DNA of 38,173 bases, from assembly GCF_000243455.1 (NCBI RefSeq), contig NZ_AGJL01000014.1:1-38173 (forward strand), in the 5' to 3' direction. The translations under genes and the position numbers were made by a program. The notes beneath the pieces were generated by a model. That model searched no databases, was not told the DNA's origin, and was given only the letters and a program-made list of their open reading frames with translations. Below, one piece after another: positions 1 to 9,429 of this stretch (position 1 is its first letter; every line of letters starts with the position of its first letter). Origin of the DNA: Methanotorris formicicus Mc-S-70 (GTDB lineage Archaea > AGJL01 > Methanococci > Methanococcales > Methanococcaceae).

Positions 1-384
1 CTGCTAGCATGGAGGTTTCACCGTTTTTTAACGAGTTATTTAAGTACTACCTATTTCTATTTTTTGGTCTTAATTTTAATAGTGTTAAATCACACTATCA
101 GAAAGTTTATTTCGAAGCGATAAAAAGAAATTAGGCAAACTCTTCGAGTTTGCTACTCGCTTGCTACCGCAAGCGAAAACATGATTAAATCGTTTATAGA
201 GAGAACAAAGTATAAAATATTGAATAAGTTGAGAAAAAGCATTGAGACCAACTTCTCAAAGTTAGTTGCGATGTTTTCTAAGCATATTCACGCTGTAAGC
301 AAGAAAGGGCTGAGTGTTAAGCTCCTACTCTTCACAATCGCTTATAATCTTAAAGTGTTAGATGAAGTTAATTCAATTAAATAA
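1..384 (+). pseudogene. Decayed insertion-sequence transposase tail
   Basis: From the ATG at 181 the frame encodes 67 residues (…FSKHIHAVSKKGLSVKL then LLFTIAYNLK) that look like the C-terminal end of a DDE transposase, where a basic helix precedes a final LLxFxxAYNL segment. The same frame is open from base 1 to 120, stops at 121-123, then stays open to 384, so there is no intact transposase. No ribosome binding site precedes 181; two GC-rich hairpins lie there instead. I read it as the 3' remnant of an IS whose body lies left of the window or has been lost. The family is uncertain (IS982- or IS5-like). It could also be a short unrelated ORF. Confidence 0.45.
135..176. repeat. Two tandem GC-rich hairpins
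   Basis: Positions 135-153 form a perfect 8-bp stem (GCAAACTC/GAGTTTGC) with a 3-base loop. Positions 157-176 form a second perfect 8-bp stem (TCGCTTGC/GCAAGCGA) with a 4-base loop. They are much richer in GC than the surrounding DNA and sit just before the transposase-like ORF. Such hairpins are common at ends of mobile elements or in small dispersed repeats; which applies here cannot be decided from one copy. Confidence 0.6.
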
Positions 385-467
385 ATATTTAAATTTGTGA
401 TGGGAATTATGGTATAATTTATCAAAATCATTTGAAAGTTTTTTAACTTAATATGAATGGTGAAAAT

Positions 468-3400
468 ATGATAAAAATAGGGTTTGTCTCAACTGTTGAT
501 AGTGATGATTTGGTTTTTGAAGAGGCATATAAAGAAGTAAAAAAGTATGGGATTGAATTTAAAATATTGGATTATAAATGTGGCGAGGAGGAGTTTAAGG
601 ATTTCTTAGAGTTTATTAAAGATGCCAACATTGTATTTACAAAACTAATGGGAGGAAAAAGTGCATTTAGATATTTTGATGAATTAAAGGCATTTGTTGA
701 TAAATATAACATTCCATTCCTCCCACTCCCTACATTAAACGAAGTTCATCCAGATTTGGATGAGGCAACAACAGTGAGTGAGGAAGTTAAACTAAAGGTT
801 ATCAAATATTTGGGTTATGAAGGGGTTGAAAATTACAAAAACCTCTTATTATATTTGGCAAATAAGTTTGGGGATAAAAACATTCCCTATGAAGAACCAA
901 AGCCCATGCCATGGCAGGGAATCTATTACAAAAACAAATACTTTGAAACTTTGGATGATTATTTGGATTATTTAAAAGAAATTGGTAAAGAAATAAATGG
1001 AAAACCAATAATAGGCATCCTATTTTACAGAAATTGGTTTATTGCAAACAATATCGATTATCTCAACGATTTAATTGAAATTGTTGAGGATAAAGGAGCA
1101 ATACCTATAGCAGTTTTCACATCCCATTTAAAAAATGAATTAGGGGCTATTGGGACATTAGGAGTGTTTAAGAAATTTTTCTATAAAGATGGCAAACCAT
1201 TCATTCATGCCTTAATAAATACAACCATGTTTACCTTATCCATGGGAGTTAAGGCAGATATCTTAAAGGATGAGCCAGAATTTTTGAAAGAGTTGAATGT
1301 CCCAATTTTGCAGGGGATTATAAGCACTGGATTTATTGAGAATTGGGAAAAATCAATATCTGGGATAAATCCAATTGATTTGGTCATTGGAATGGCCATG
1401 CCTGAATTTGATGGGGCAATAATACATTTCCCAATAGGGGGGAAGAAAAAGGTTAAAGATGGTGATGTTGGAGTTCCAATTATAAAATATAAGGCAATAA
1501 AAGATAGAGCAGAGAAAATTGTTGATTTGGCATTGAAATATGCAGATTTAAAGTTAAAACCAAACGATGAAAAAAAGATAGCGATAATTTTCCACAACTA
1601 TCCCCCAAGGAATGATAAAATAGCAAGTGCTTTTGGATTGGATAGCCCTGAGAGCGTCTTAAATATATTGAAGGAGTTAAAAAAGAGAGGCTTTGTTGTT
1701 GATGAACTCTATGAAAATGGAACTGAACTGATTAAAAAAATGCTAAATTATGCAACAAATGATAAGAGATTTTTGACAGAAGAAGTTATAAAAAAGGCTG
1801 TAGGGAAAGTTAAGAAGGAAAATTATGAAAAATGGTTCAACTCATTATCTGAGAAAGTGAAGGAAGAATTAATCAAAAATTGGGGGGCAATTCCAGGGGA
1901 GATTATGAACTTTGATAATGCCTTAATAATCCCCGGAATAATAAATGGAAATATCTTCATCTCAGTTCAATCACCAAGGGGCTTTGGAGAAAATCCTTCC
2001 GCCATTTATCATTCCCCAGATATGCCACCAACACACTACTATATTGCTTTTTACAAATGGGTTAAGGAGGTTTTTAAAGCAGATGCAGTGATGCATATAG
2101 GAAAACATGGAAGTTTAGAATGGCTTCCAGGGAAAGGGGCAGGTTTATCAAGAAATTGCTATCCAGATATTTGTATGGAGTTGCCAAACATCTATCCATT
2201 TATTGTAAATAATCCAGGAGAGGGAACTCAGGCAAAGAGAAGAGCCTATGCAACAATAATAAGCCATTTAATCCCCCCAATGACAACATCTGATTTGTAT
2301 GGGGATTTGGTGGAGTTGGAGAAGAATATTGATGAATACTATGAAACTGAAAATAAAGAAAAGAAGGAATTTTTAAAGAAGGAGATTTTGGATAAAATTA
2401 AGGAATTAAAGTTGGATGAGGATTTAATGGATGGGGAAGTTATAGATGAGGAAATAAATGAAGAAAACTTTGAAAAACTATTGAATAGGATTCACGATTA
2501 TTTGGAGGAGTTAAAAAATAGGCAGATAAATGAAGGATTGCATATAATGGGAATTCCTCTAAAAGGGGAGAAATTGGTTAATATGCTCTTTATGATTATT
2601 AGATATCAATTCAATTATTTGGAGAAATTAGCGGAGGTCTTAGGTTATAATTGGGATAAATTAAATGAAAATAAAGGAAAGAACCACAAAATTATCGATA
2701 AGATAAATGAAATTGGAATAAATTTACTAAAGGAATATATGGAATATAATTTTGATGAAAACAAAATTGATGAACTAAAAACCATAAAACTTAACTCTGA
2801 ACTAAAAGAAATCTTAAAAACCGTTTCAAAAATCTATAGGAATTTAATGAGGGTAAATGAAGAGATTGAAAATGCAGTAAATGCCTTAGAAGGAAAATAT
2901 GTCCCACCAAAAATAGCGGGGGCACCAACAAAGGATATAAACTGCCTCCCTACGGGAAGAAACTTCTATTCATGCAACCCCCAAGAGATACCAACAAAAA
3001 GTGCCTATGAGATGGGAAAGAGATTATCTGATGATTTGATTAATAAGTATTTGGAGGAAGAAGGCAAATATCCCGAGTATTTAGGAATTATCGTTTGGGG
3101 TTCTCCTACAATGAGGACAAAGGGAGATGACATTGGAGAGATTTTGTATTTACTCGGAGTTAAGCCAGTTTGGAATAAGATGGGGAGGGTTGTTGGTATA
3201 GAGGTTATTCCATTGGAAGAATTAGGAAGGCCGAGAATTGATGTAACTTTAAGGATTAGTGGTTTATTTAGAGATACTTTTCCACAGGTTGTTGATTTAA
3301 TCGATGAGGCAATAAGGACTGTTGCAAATTTGGATGAACCTGATGAGATGAATTATGTAAAAAAGCACTACAAGCAGGAAGTTGAGGAAAAATTAAAGAA

Positions 3401-4157
3401 GGGGATTGATGAGAAAATAGCAAGGGAGACAAGTTTATATAGAATATTCGGATGCAAGCCAGGATGTTATGGGGCTGGAGTTGCTGATTTATTAACTGAG
3501 AAGAATTGGGAATCGTTGGAGGATTTAGCAAAGGTTTATGTTGAATGGGGGGGCTATGTTTATGGGAAGGACATTTATGGTATTGAGGCAAAGGAAGAAT
3601 TTATTAAAAGGCTTTCAAAGATTGAACTAACTGTTAAAAATGAAGATAGCCAAGAATGGGATATTTTTGAGGGGGATGACTTCAACAGTTATCACGGCGG
3701 GATGATTGCATCTGTAACTTACTACTCTGGTAAGCAACCAAAAAGTTATATTGGAGACACTTCAAACCCAAATAAGATAAAAACAAAACATTTGAAAGAA
3801 GAAGGAAAGCAAATATTTAGAACAAAAATAATGAATCCAAAGTGGATTGAAGGGATGAAGAAGCATGGATACAAAGGGGCAAGTGATTTCTCAAAGTATG
3901 TTGACCACATGTTCCAATGGGATGCAACATCAAACATAATAGACGATTGGATGTATGAGAAAATTGCTGAGAAGTATGTTTTTGATAAAGAGATGGAGGA
4001 GTTTTTTAAAGAAAATAACCCTTATGCCTTATTAAATATAACTGAAAGGTTATTAGAAGCAATAGAAAGAGGAATGTGGAAGACAGATGAAGAAACAAAG
4101 GAAAAATTAAGAAAGAAATACTTAGAAATCGAAGGAATGATAGAAGAGAAACTCTAA
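468..4157 (+). CDS. cobN: Cobaltochelatase large subunit CobN
   Basis: Large subunit of the CobN/BchH/ChlH chelatase family, which binds the corrinoid ring and inserts cobalt with the help of AAA+ subunits (CobS/CobT or ChlI/ChlD type) that are not in this window. The product of about 1229 residues is the normal length for archaeal CobN. The family block MHIGKHGSLEWLPGKG is near residue 540, followed by NNPGEGTQAKRRAYATIISH, and the C-terminal half has the expected WGSPTMRTKGDD and GCKPGCYGAG stretches. The start chosen is the ATG at 468, because GGTGA at 459-463 is correctly spaced for it; an in-frame ATG at 453 lacks such a site. cobY lies 1.4 kb downstream on the other strand, so two corrinoid genes are close together. 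In methanogens the exact metal and substrate of CobN are less certain than in aerobic bacteria. Confidence 0.92.
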   Translation: MIKIGFVSTVDSDDLVFEEAYKEVKKYGIEFKILDYKCGEEEFKDFLEFIKDANIVFTKLMGGKSAFRYFDELKAFVDKYNIPFLPLPTLNEVHPDLDEATTVSEEVKLKVIKYLGYEGVENYKNLLLYLANKFGDKNIPYEEPKPMPWQGIYYKNKYFETLDDYLDYLKEIGKEINGKPIIGILFYRNWFIANNIDYLNDLIEIVEDKGAIPIAVFTSHLKNELGAIGTLGVFKKFFYKDGKPFIHALINTTMFTLSMGVKADILKDEPEFLKELNVPILQGIISTGFIENWEKSISGINPIDLVIGMAMPEFDGAIIHFPIGGKKKVKDGDVGVPIIKYKAIKDRAEKIVDLALKYADLKLKPNDEKKIAIIFHNYPPRNDKIASAFGLDSPESVLNILKELKKRGFVVDELYENGTELIKKMLNYATNDKRFLTEEVIKKAVGKVKKENYEKWFNSLSEKVKEELIKNWGAIPGEIMNFDNALIIPGIINGNIFISVQSPRGFGENPSAIYHSPDMPPTHYYIAFYKWVKEVFKADAVMHIGKHGSLEWLPGKGAGLSRNCYPDICMELPNIYPFIVNNPGEGTQAKRRAYATIISHLIPPMTTSDLYGDLVELEKNIDEYYETENKEKKEFLKKEILDKIKELKLDEDLMDGEVIDEEINEENFEKLLNRIHDYLEELKNRQINEGLHIMGIPLKGEKLVNMLFMIIRYQFNYLEKLAEVLGYNWDKLNENKGKNHKIIDKINEIGINLLKEYMEYNFDENKIDELKTIKLNSELKEILKTVSKIYRNLMRVNEEIENAVNALEGKYVPPKIAGAPTKDINCLPTGRNFYSCNPQEIPTKSAYEMGKRLSDDLINKYLEEEGKYPEYLGIIVWGSPTMRTKGDDIGEILYLLGVKPVWNKMGRVVGIEVIPLEELGRPRIDVTLRISGLFRDTFPQVVDLIDEAIRTVANLDEPDEMNYVKKHYKQEVEEKLKKGIDEKIARETSLYRIFGCKPGCYGAGVADLLTEKNWESLEDLAKVYVEWGGYVYGKDIYGIEAKEEFIKRLSKIELTVKNEDSQEWDIFEGDDFNSYHGGMIASVTYYSGKQPKSYIGDTSNPNKIKTKHLKEEGKQIFRTKIMNPKWIEGMKKHGYKGASDFSKYVDHMFQWDATSNIIDDWMYEKIAEKYVFDKEMEEFFKENNPYALLNITERLLEAIERGMWKTDEETKEKLRKKYLEIEGMIEEKL

Positions 4158-4313
4158 ATTATCTAAGAAGCATAGCCCTCCTTCCAAATAATAAAATTCC
4201 ACAAATACTGAAAATCTTGAATTGATTTAAATATGAAAATGGAAGGTATTTTTAAGGATTTTACACGGTAGATTACAAAAAATTTCCATAGGTTAATTAA
4301 AAACTTCAACTCA

Positions 4314-5201
4314 TTACCAAACAATATTCAATAACTTCCCATCATAAACCATCACTGCATCTCCAATCATATAAACTCCATCTTCTTTAATCTCAATTTC
4401 TAAATCACCACCATCTAAATGAGCCAAAACCTTGCTTTTTGTTTTTCCAAGTTTATTCGCTATAATAACTGAACTTGTTGTTCCAGTTCCACATGCTGTT
4501 GTATATCCCGCTCCCCTTTCCCAAGTGAGTATTTTTATTTCATCGTCATTCAAAACTTCAACAAAATGCACATTTATTCTCTCTGGGAAAACTTTGTGGT
4601 ATTCAATTTCTTTTCCAATAACATCCAAATGCTTTCTTGCGAAATCTAAATCAATGCCGTTATCTTCAACAAAAATCACTGCATGTGGATTTCCCACATT
4701 CACAACACTCAATTTTACCTTTTTTAGGTATGGGTTGTTGAGTTCAATCTCCCCATTTATAAACCCATCATCTTCATCATATCCATCAATTTTCATTGGA
4801 ATGTCTTTTAATTTGAATTTTGGAGTTCCCATATAGACCTTTATTTTCTTAACTTCATCATTTTCAATCTCCATTTCGGATATCCTTAAACCGCCTTTGG
4901 TCTCAACCCTTAAAGGATTTTTCTTTAAAACTCTCTCATATACATACTTTGAGAAACACCTAATCCCATTTCCACACATCTCTGCCTCAGAGCCATCACT
5001 GTTAAAGATTCTAAACCTCACATCAAACTCATCACTTGTTGCCTTTTGGATAAAGATGACTCCATCAGCCCCAACTGAAAACCCTCTTCTACAAATTTTT
5101 TTGGAAAATTCTTCTTTATCTTCTTCTTTTACAACTTCCCCATCAAACTCATTTATAACAATATAATCATTTCCCAAGGCGTGCATTTTTGTAAATTCCA
5201 T
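4314..5201 (-). CDS. dapF: Diaminopimelate epimerase DapF
   Basis: Converts LL-diaminopimelate to the meso form in cytoplasmic lysine biosynthesis. The 295-residue product has both catalytic-cysteine motifs of the family: EMCGNGIRCF in the N-terminal half and ACGTGTTSS in the C-terminal half, plus the N-terminal FTKMHALGNDYIV that opens DapF proteins. The start is the ATG at 5201, preceded by GGGTGGAT; the longer frame begins with a GTG inside that ribosome binding site. It is the last gene of a minus-strand run behind cobY and the PRC-barrel gene. It faces cobN tail to tail, 156 bp away. Confidence 0.95.
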   Translation of the reverse strand: MEFTKMHALGNDYIVINEFDGEVVKEEDKEEFSKKICRRGFSVGADGVIFIQKATSDEFDVRFRIFNSDGSEAEMCGNGIRCFSKYVYERVLKKNPLRVETKGGLRISEMEIENDEVKKIKVYMGTPKFKLKDIPMKIDGYDEDDGFINGEIELNNPYLKKVKLSVVNVGNPHAVIFVEDNGIDLDFARKHLDVIGKEIEYHKVFPERINVHFVEVLNDDEIKILTWERGAGYTTACGTGTTSSVIIANKLGKTKSKVLAHLDGGDLEIEIKEDGVYMIGDAVMVYDGKLLNIVW

Positions 5202-5305
5202 GTTATCCACCCATATTTATTTGAATATTCAAATTTTACATTAACCATAAAAATACAAAAAATAAAAATAAAAGTAAATCATAACTAAAAGATATAAAAA
5301 TAATC

Positions 5306-5554
5306 TTATGCCTTTTTGTTTATCTTCGATTCATCTATTACAACAACATCCTTTATAGCATTTACAATCTTAAATGGGATTAATGTGTAGTTCTCATCAC
5401 TTGGGGGGATTGGACTTTGTGGTGAAGGTTCAACATTCAATGAAACAACCTTACCAGTTTCTTCATCAATGATTATGTCCTCAACTGTTCCAATAATACT
5501 TCCTAAATTTCCAACAATAGATCTTCCAAATAATGCTCTAACTGGTATCTTCAT
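5306..5554 (-). CDS. PRC-barrel domain protein
   Basis: An 82-residue protein made of one PRC-barrel-like domain: MKIPVRALFGRSIV, then GTVEDIIIDEETGKVVSLNV, a proline-rich loop, and YTLIPFKIVNAIKDVVVID. Small archaeal PRC-barrel proteins occur as stand-alone proteins or fused to other domains and are thought to bind RNA or protein partners; no specific role can be read here. I start it at the ATG at 5554 because GGTGG lies just upstream. The longer frame to 5596 would overlap cobY and has no ribosome binding site. It sits between cobY and dapF and is probably co-transcribed with both. Confidence 0.8.
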   Translation of the reverse strand: MKIPVRALFGRSIVGNLGSIIGTVEDIIIDEETGKVVSLNVEPSPQSPIPPSDENYTLIPFKIVNAIKDVVVIDESKINKKA

Positions 5555-5586
5555 AATTTCCACCTTAGTTGTGTTTACATTGTATT

Positions 5587-6189
5587 CTAAGGACATATCT
5601 CCCTATATTTACTTAATTGTTTTAATAATTTTTCAGCAAGTATTTTATCCTCCCAAGTATTTACGTTTATTAATACTTCATCAACCACCATAACTTCCTC
5701 TATCTGCTCCCCATATTTTGGACTTATGATATTAATTCCTGCTGGAATATACCCATCCAACTCCATTGTAGGATTTCCAAGATAGTTGTCTTTTTTTACC
5801 ATTACACATAAAGCCTCTACTTTATTATTAATACCCCTAATGTTTAGGTAGTAATTTATAATATTATTAATAGTTTTCGGTTTAATTGTAGGAATATCGG
5901 ATGAAACAACCAAAAAAGGTGATGAAAAATATTTTATTGCCTCATTTAAATCCTCAACATATCCATTTCCAGAAGTTTTTATTAAAACTATATCTCTATA
6001 TTTTTCTTTTAGATATTGTTCTGTTTTTGGTGTGTTTTTGGATACTGCAACAAATATTTTTTCAATATTGGATTGTGTAAGTGTCTCAATAATATAATCT
6101 ATCATAAACTTACCATTTATCTCCACCAATGGCTTCTCTACATATCCCATACGAGTTCCTTTTCCTCCTGCCATTACCAATACATCCAT
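5587..6189 (-). CDS. cobY: Adenosylcobinamide-phosphate guanylyltransferase CobY
   Basis: Archaeal replacement for the bacterial CobU nucleotidyltransferase. It transfers GMP from GTP to adenosylcobinamide phosphate in the assembly of the lower ligand of cobamides. The 200-residue protein opens with the nucleotidyltransferase signature VLVMAGGKGTRMG, continues with EKPLVEINGKFMIDY, and has the metal-binding SSDIP motif near residue 98, all typical of CobY. Its length matches the family. GTGAAAAT precedes the ATG. It is the first gene of the cobY-PRC-dapF run and is divergent from mch across 174 bp. Cobamides are needed for methyl transfer in methanogenesis, so its placement beside mch and near cobN fits the metabolism. 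Confidence 0.92.
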   Translation of the reverse strand: MDVLVMAGGKGTRMGYVEKPLVEINGKFMIDYIIETLTQSNIEKIFVAVSKNTPKTEQYLKEKYRDIVLIKTSGNGYVEDLNEAIKYFSSPFLVVSSDIPTIKPKTINNIINYYLNIRGINNKVEALCVMVKKDNYLGNPTMELDGYIPAGINIISPKYGEQIEEVMVVDEVLINVNTWEDKILAEKLLKQLSKYREICP

Positions 6190-6363
6190 ATTTTCACTAA
6201 CGTTGATGTTTTGAGTAATCCATACTGTTACTTAAGATTCCTTATTATTGTTTTAAATGATTTAATATATTTTTTCCCTGAATTCAAATCAAAAATTATA
6301 AAAATTATAAAAATGCTATAAAAGAGTGTTGTCTAAGAGGAATAAAATTTTTTAGGTGGAAGG

Positions 6364-7344
6364 ATGTTGAGTGTAAACTTAAAATCTTTTGAAATTGTTA
6401 AAAGGATGATGGAAAATGCAGAAGAATTAAATATTGAAGTTAAGAAATTGGAAAATGGATCTACTGTTTTAGATTGTGGGGTTAACGTACCTGGAAGTTG
6501 GGAGGCAGGAAAGTTATTTACAAAAATCTGTTTGGGTGGATTAGCCCACGTAGGTATTTCATTAAGTCCATGTAGTTGTGGTGGCTTTAACTTACCTCAA
6601 GTTAAGATAAAAACATCCCACCCAGCAATTGCTACATTAGGTGCTCAAAAAGCAGGATGGGCTATTAAAGTTGGAAAATACTTTGCAATGGGTTCAGGTC
6701 CTGCAAGAGCATTGGCAAAAAAACCAAAAGAAACATACGAAGAGATAGGATATGAGGATAATGCAGGTGTTGCTGTTCTCTGTTTAGAAGCAAGTGCATT
6801 ACCAAATGAAGAAGTTGCTGAACATGTTGCTAATCAATGTAATTTAGAGCCATCAAACGTCTATTTATTAGTTGCTCCAACAAGTTCATTAGTTGGTTCA
6901 ATACAAATTAGTGGTAGGGTTGTTGAAAATGGAACCTACAAGATGTTGGAGGTTTTAGATTTCGATGTCAAAAAAGTTAAATATGCTGCTGGAATTGCCC
7001 CAGTTGCCCCAATTATTGGAGATGACTTTGCAATGATGGGAGCAACAAACGACATGGTTTTATATGGAGGAAGAACATTCTACTACATTGAGAGCGATGA
7101 AAACGATGATATAGAGGCTTTATGCAAATCATTACCATCCTGCACATCAAATGATTATGGAAAGCCATTCATGGAAGTATTTAAGGCAGCAAACTATGAC
7201 TTCTATAAGATAGATAAAGGAATGTTTGCTCCTGCTGTAGTAACCATTAACGATATGAGAACAGGAAAGGTCTACACCTATGGAGAGATAAATGTAGAGG
7301 TTCTTAAAAAATCATTAAAAATAACAGAATTGAAAAAAGAATAA
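6364..7344 (+). CDS. mch: Methenyltetrahydromethanopterin cyclohydrolase
   Basis: Cytoplasmic enzyme that interconverts 5-formyl- and 5,10-methenyl-tetrahydromethanopterin, the third step of hydrogenotrophic methanogenesis. The 326-residue product is the full family length. It shows [14 protein letters not shown] near residue 40, [28 protein letters not shown], and [16 protein letters not shown], all highly conserved in Mch. GGTGGAAGG is directly before the ATG. The upstream region has several TATAAAA-like blocks at about 6297-6320, consistent with a strong promoter. It is a single-gene unit whose neighbours point away from it or toward it. Confidence 0.97.
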   Translation: MLSVNLKSFEIVKRMMENAEELNIEVKKLENGSTVLDCGVNVPGSWEAGKLFTKICLGGLAHVGISLSPCSCGGFNLPQVKIKTSHPAIATLGAQKAGWAIKVGKYFAMGSGPARALAKKPKETYEEIGYEDNAGVAVLCLEASALPNEEVAEHVANQCNLEPSNVYLLVAPTSSLVGSIQISGRVVENGTYKMLEVLDFDVKKVKYAAGIAPVAPIIGDDFAMMGATNDMVLYGGRTFYYIESDENDDIEALCKSLPSCTSNDYGKPFMEVFKAANYDFYKIDKGMFAPAVVTINDMRTGKVYTYGEINVEVLKKSLKITELKKE

Positions 7345-7407
7345 TTTTTTAGTTCTATCTTAATTTTTTTTCTTTTATTTATTTTTAATTACTTTTTATT
7401 TTGAAAT

Positions 7408-8190
7408 TTAGATTAATCTTCCACAATTTCCAGAACAAAATTTATTTTCGCATTTGTATTTGTTTAGTGCCTTTTTTATGCTTTCAATTGCAATATATCC
7501 CGCCTCATGTAGGATGGTATCCTCCAACTCCTTATCATACTCCATACTTCCTAAGCATGGGTAGTTGTGATGGGCATTGGCAATCTCCTCTTTTAAACCT
7601 TTAATTTCTTTGTTTTTTATTCTCTTTGCAATATAGTAGGTTTCTCCACAAGGGGCAGAGATTTTAACTTTAACATCTTTAATAGTGTGCCCTTCAACCT
7701 CTATCTCCAATTCTGGCTTTCCTATTCTGAAGTAATCGATAAATTTGTTGATGGTTTCATTTCCCTCTTTTTTCTCCAATGAGCAGAATGGTTTTGGATT
7801 TTCAAATTCTATATTATATTCTTTGCAAATTCTCTTTAAATCTCTCCTCAGTGCAGGAGATAAATCATGTGGAGTTTCAGAAGGAACTATTAAACCTTTA
7901 TAATTTTTTTCTTTTAATAACAATGGGAGTTCATACAATAAATCCTCATGCAGTTGAGCAATGCAAACATCTCCCTCTGGAAGTTCTGGGAGGTATTCGT
8001 AAGGGTCATCTATGAATTCCTCCTTAGCCTCCTTTACAACAACATTTTTTACATCGTCCTTAAAACTCCAATCTCCTCTGCAGTTATAGCAATCCTCGCA
8101 AATCTTACAAAAATCCGATTCATTTAACAAATTTTTATAGAATTTTTCCATCCTATTATTTCCTTCGTGATAGATAAATACTGCTTTCAT
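7408..8190 (-). CDS. DUF166 family cysteine-rich protein
   Basis: A 260-residue protein of the methanogen-typical DUF166 family. The N-terminal third has the cysteine cluster CKICEDCYNC. The middle and C-terminal parts carry the family hallmarks SAPCGETYYIAKRI and YPCLGSMEYDKELEDTILH, and the last residues add CENKFCSGNC. The many spaced cysteines suggest bound metal or an iron-sulfur cluster. Some databases have linked this family to thymidylate synthesis, but I see no folate or dUMP motif and make no such call. The start at 8190 has GGTGAATATT in front; the longer frame begins with a TTG inside the leader. The gene is tail to tail with mch. Confidence 0.8.
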   Translation of the reverse strand: MKAVFIYHEGNNRMEKFYKNLLNESDFCKICEDCYNCRGDWSFKDDVKNVVVKEAKEEFIDDPYEYLPELPEGDVCIAQLHEDLLYELPLLLKEKNYKGLIVPSETPHDLSPALRRDLKRICKEYNIEFENPKPFCSLEKKEGNETINKFIDYFRIGKPELEIEVEGHTIKDVKVKISAPCGETYYIAKRIKNKEIKGLKEEIANAHHNYPCLGSMEYDKELEDTILHEAGYIAIESIKKALNKYKCENKFCSGNCGRLI

Positions 8191-8236
8191 AATATTCACC
8201 TGCAATAATTAATTAAATAAATTGGACTAATATCTT

Positions 8237-8610
8237 TTAAGGAATTTGCAAGTTCTCTAACCTTCTCTTCATCTCATCTCTAACTTTTCTATAAACTTCA
8301 ATATCTTTTCCTTTTGGGTCTTCAATATTCCAACTTATATGTTTTTTTGCTGGAACGAAAGGGCAAGAGTTTAAACATCCCATTGTAACAACTACATCAA
8401 ACTCCTTAACTTTTTAACAACCTCATCTATTGTTTGGGGCTTTTCTTTTGCCTCTAAATTCTTTTCCCTTAAAACCTCAACAACTTTCTCATCAATGCCA
8501 TCTGTTTTCTCAACTCCCGCACTGAAGGCATTTAAACCAAATTTCTTTGCAAACGCCTCTGCCATTACACTTCTTCTTTTATTGTGGATACAAACAAATA
8601 AAACCTTCAT
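8237..8610 (-). pseudogene. ArsC-like low-molecular-weight phosphatase, frameshifted
   Basis: The N-terminal 66 or so residues match arsenate reductase/low-molecular-weight tyrosine phosphatases: VLFVCIHNKRRSVMAEAF contains the CX5R-S phosphate loop (C7 to R13). The frame then reaches a TAG in KKLRSLM. In the -1 frame the protein continues with EFDVVVTMGCLNSCPFVPAK, then SWNIEDPKGKD, and runs to a TAA at 8237-8239, exactly the expected second half of about 124 residues. The break is at a run of five A (minus strand; 8411-8415), where six would restore the frame. It is either a recent one-base loss, a sequencing error in a homopolymer, or a natural frameshift. It lies 8 bp behind the TatD-like gene and is probably in its operon. 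Confidence 0.8.
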
Positions 8611-8618
8611 ATTCTCCC

Positions 8619-9377
8619 TTATAACCTATAGAATTCCTTTGCGTTCTTATAAACTGAATCAATTATTTTCTCTTCTTCAACACCAATTTTTTTCATATAT
8701 AACTTAGTTCTTGGTAATGCATAGATATCTGCCTTCAAACTCCCCAAATCACTGCTTAAAATAAATTTTTTGTTATAATTTTTTATTATCTCTGCCGCTT
8801 CTTCATGGCTTATTTTCATTGATGGTTGGACAGTTAAACCAACGTAAACATCCCTATCAATTAAATCTACCGTCTCTTTGTTTATGTGGTCAATCATAAC
8901 TAAATTATCTTTTATTTTAACCTCATCTAAAATTTTTAGGATTTCAATTAATGCCTCTTTTTTGTTTTTCTCTGGTGTATGGACTATTATCGGCATGTTG
9001 TAATCTTTAGCTAAAATCAATTGCTCTCTTAAAAGTTTTTTCTCATCCTCATTTAAGTAGTGCAATCCTGTCTCCCCAATAGCAACGACATTCTCATTTT
9101 CTAAAAATTCAGGAAGTTTTTTTATTAAAACCTCCCAATTCTTTGGATAACCCATAGGATGAACTCCCAATGCAACTTTAACCTCTACACCAGCCATTTT
9201 TCCTCTTTTTACTTCTAAATTAATCAATCTATCCCAATGGTCTAAATAAACTTCTGGAACGCTCATTTTGTATGGGTCATGAGAGCAGGTTATGATTGTT
9301 TCAATCCCACTCAATGCCATTTTTTCTAAATCTTCAAAACTCCTAACATCTAAATGGGTGTGGGCATCAATCATCAT
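8619..9377 (-). CDS. TatD-related metal-dependent hydrolase
   Basis: A 252-residue TIM-barrel amidohydrolase of the TatD type. Metal ligands are visible in order: DAHTHLD at the N-terminus, IGETGLHY near residue 112, IVHTPEKN, MIDHINKE and SSDLGS near the C-terminus. Bacterial TatD proteins are metal-dependent nucleases; the archaeal group to which this belongs is less well characterised, so the substrate is unknown. GAGGTGAG precedes the first ATG; a second ATG follows directly. It is 8 bp upstream of the broken ArsC-like gene. Confidence 0.85.
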   Translation of the reverse strand: MMIDAHTHLDVRSFEDLEKMALSGIETIITCSHDPYKMSVPEVYLDHWDRLINLEVKRGKMAGVEVKVALGVHPMGYPKNWEVLIKKLPEFLENENVVAIGETGLHYLNEDEKKLLREQLILAKDYNMPIIVHTPEKNKKEALIEILKILDEVKIKDNLVMIDHINKETVDLIDRDVYVGLTVQPSMKISHEEAAEIIKNYNKKFILSSDLGSLKADIYALPRTKLYMKKIGVEEEKIIDSVYKNAKEFYRL

Positions 9378-9429
9378 AATCTCACCTCAAAGTTTTTAAT
9401 CAATAAAATAATAAAAAATAGTTTTGATT

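Noticed and set aside
1205-1597. 130-codon minus-strand frame inside cobN
   Set aside because: A Phe/Ile/Ser-rich shadow of the cobN coding strand with no start signal.
3268-3591. Open frame of 107 codons on the minus strand inside cobN
   Set aside because: It is antisense to a conserved part of cobN, rich in Pro, Ser, His and Gln as expected for reversed coding sequence, and has no ribosome binding site.
4179-4247. Inverted repeat CCTTCCA / TGGAAGG downstream of cobN
   Set aside because: Arms are only 7 bases and more than 50 bases apart; expected by chance and not terminator-like.
4432-5166. Two plus-strand frames opposite dapF
   Set aside because: Ser/Phe/Pro-rich antisense shadows; the dapF motifs are on the minus strand.
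8405-8420. Programmed -1 frameshift of the dnaX type in the ArsC-like gene
   Set aside because: The site is T-AAA-AAG, not A-AAA-AAG, and no clear downstream stem or upstream stimulator is visible; kept only as a frameshift observation.
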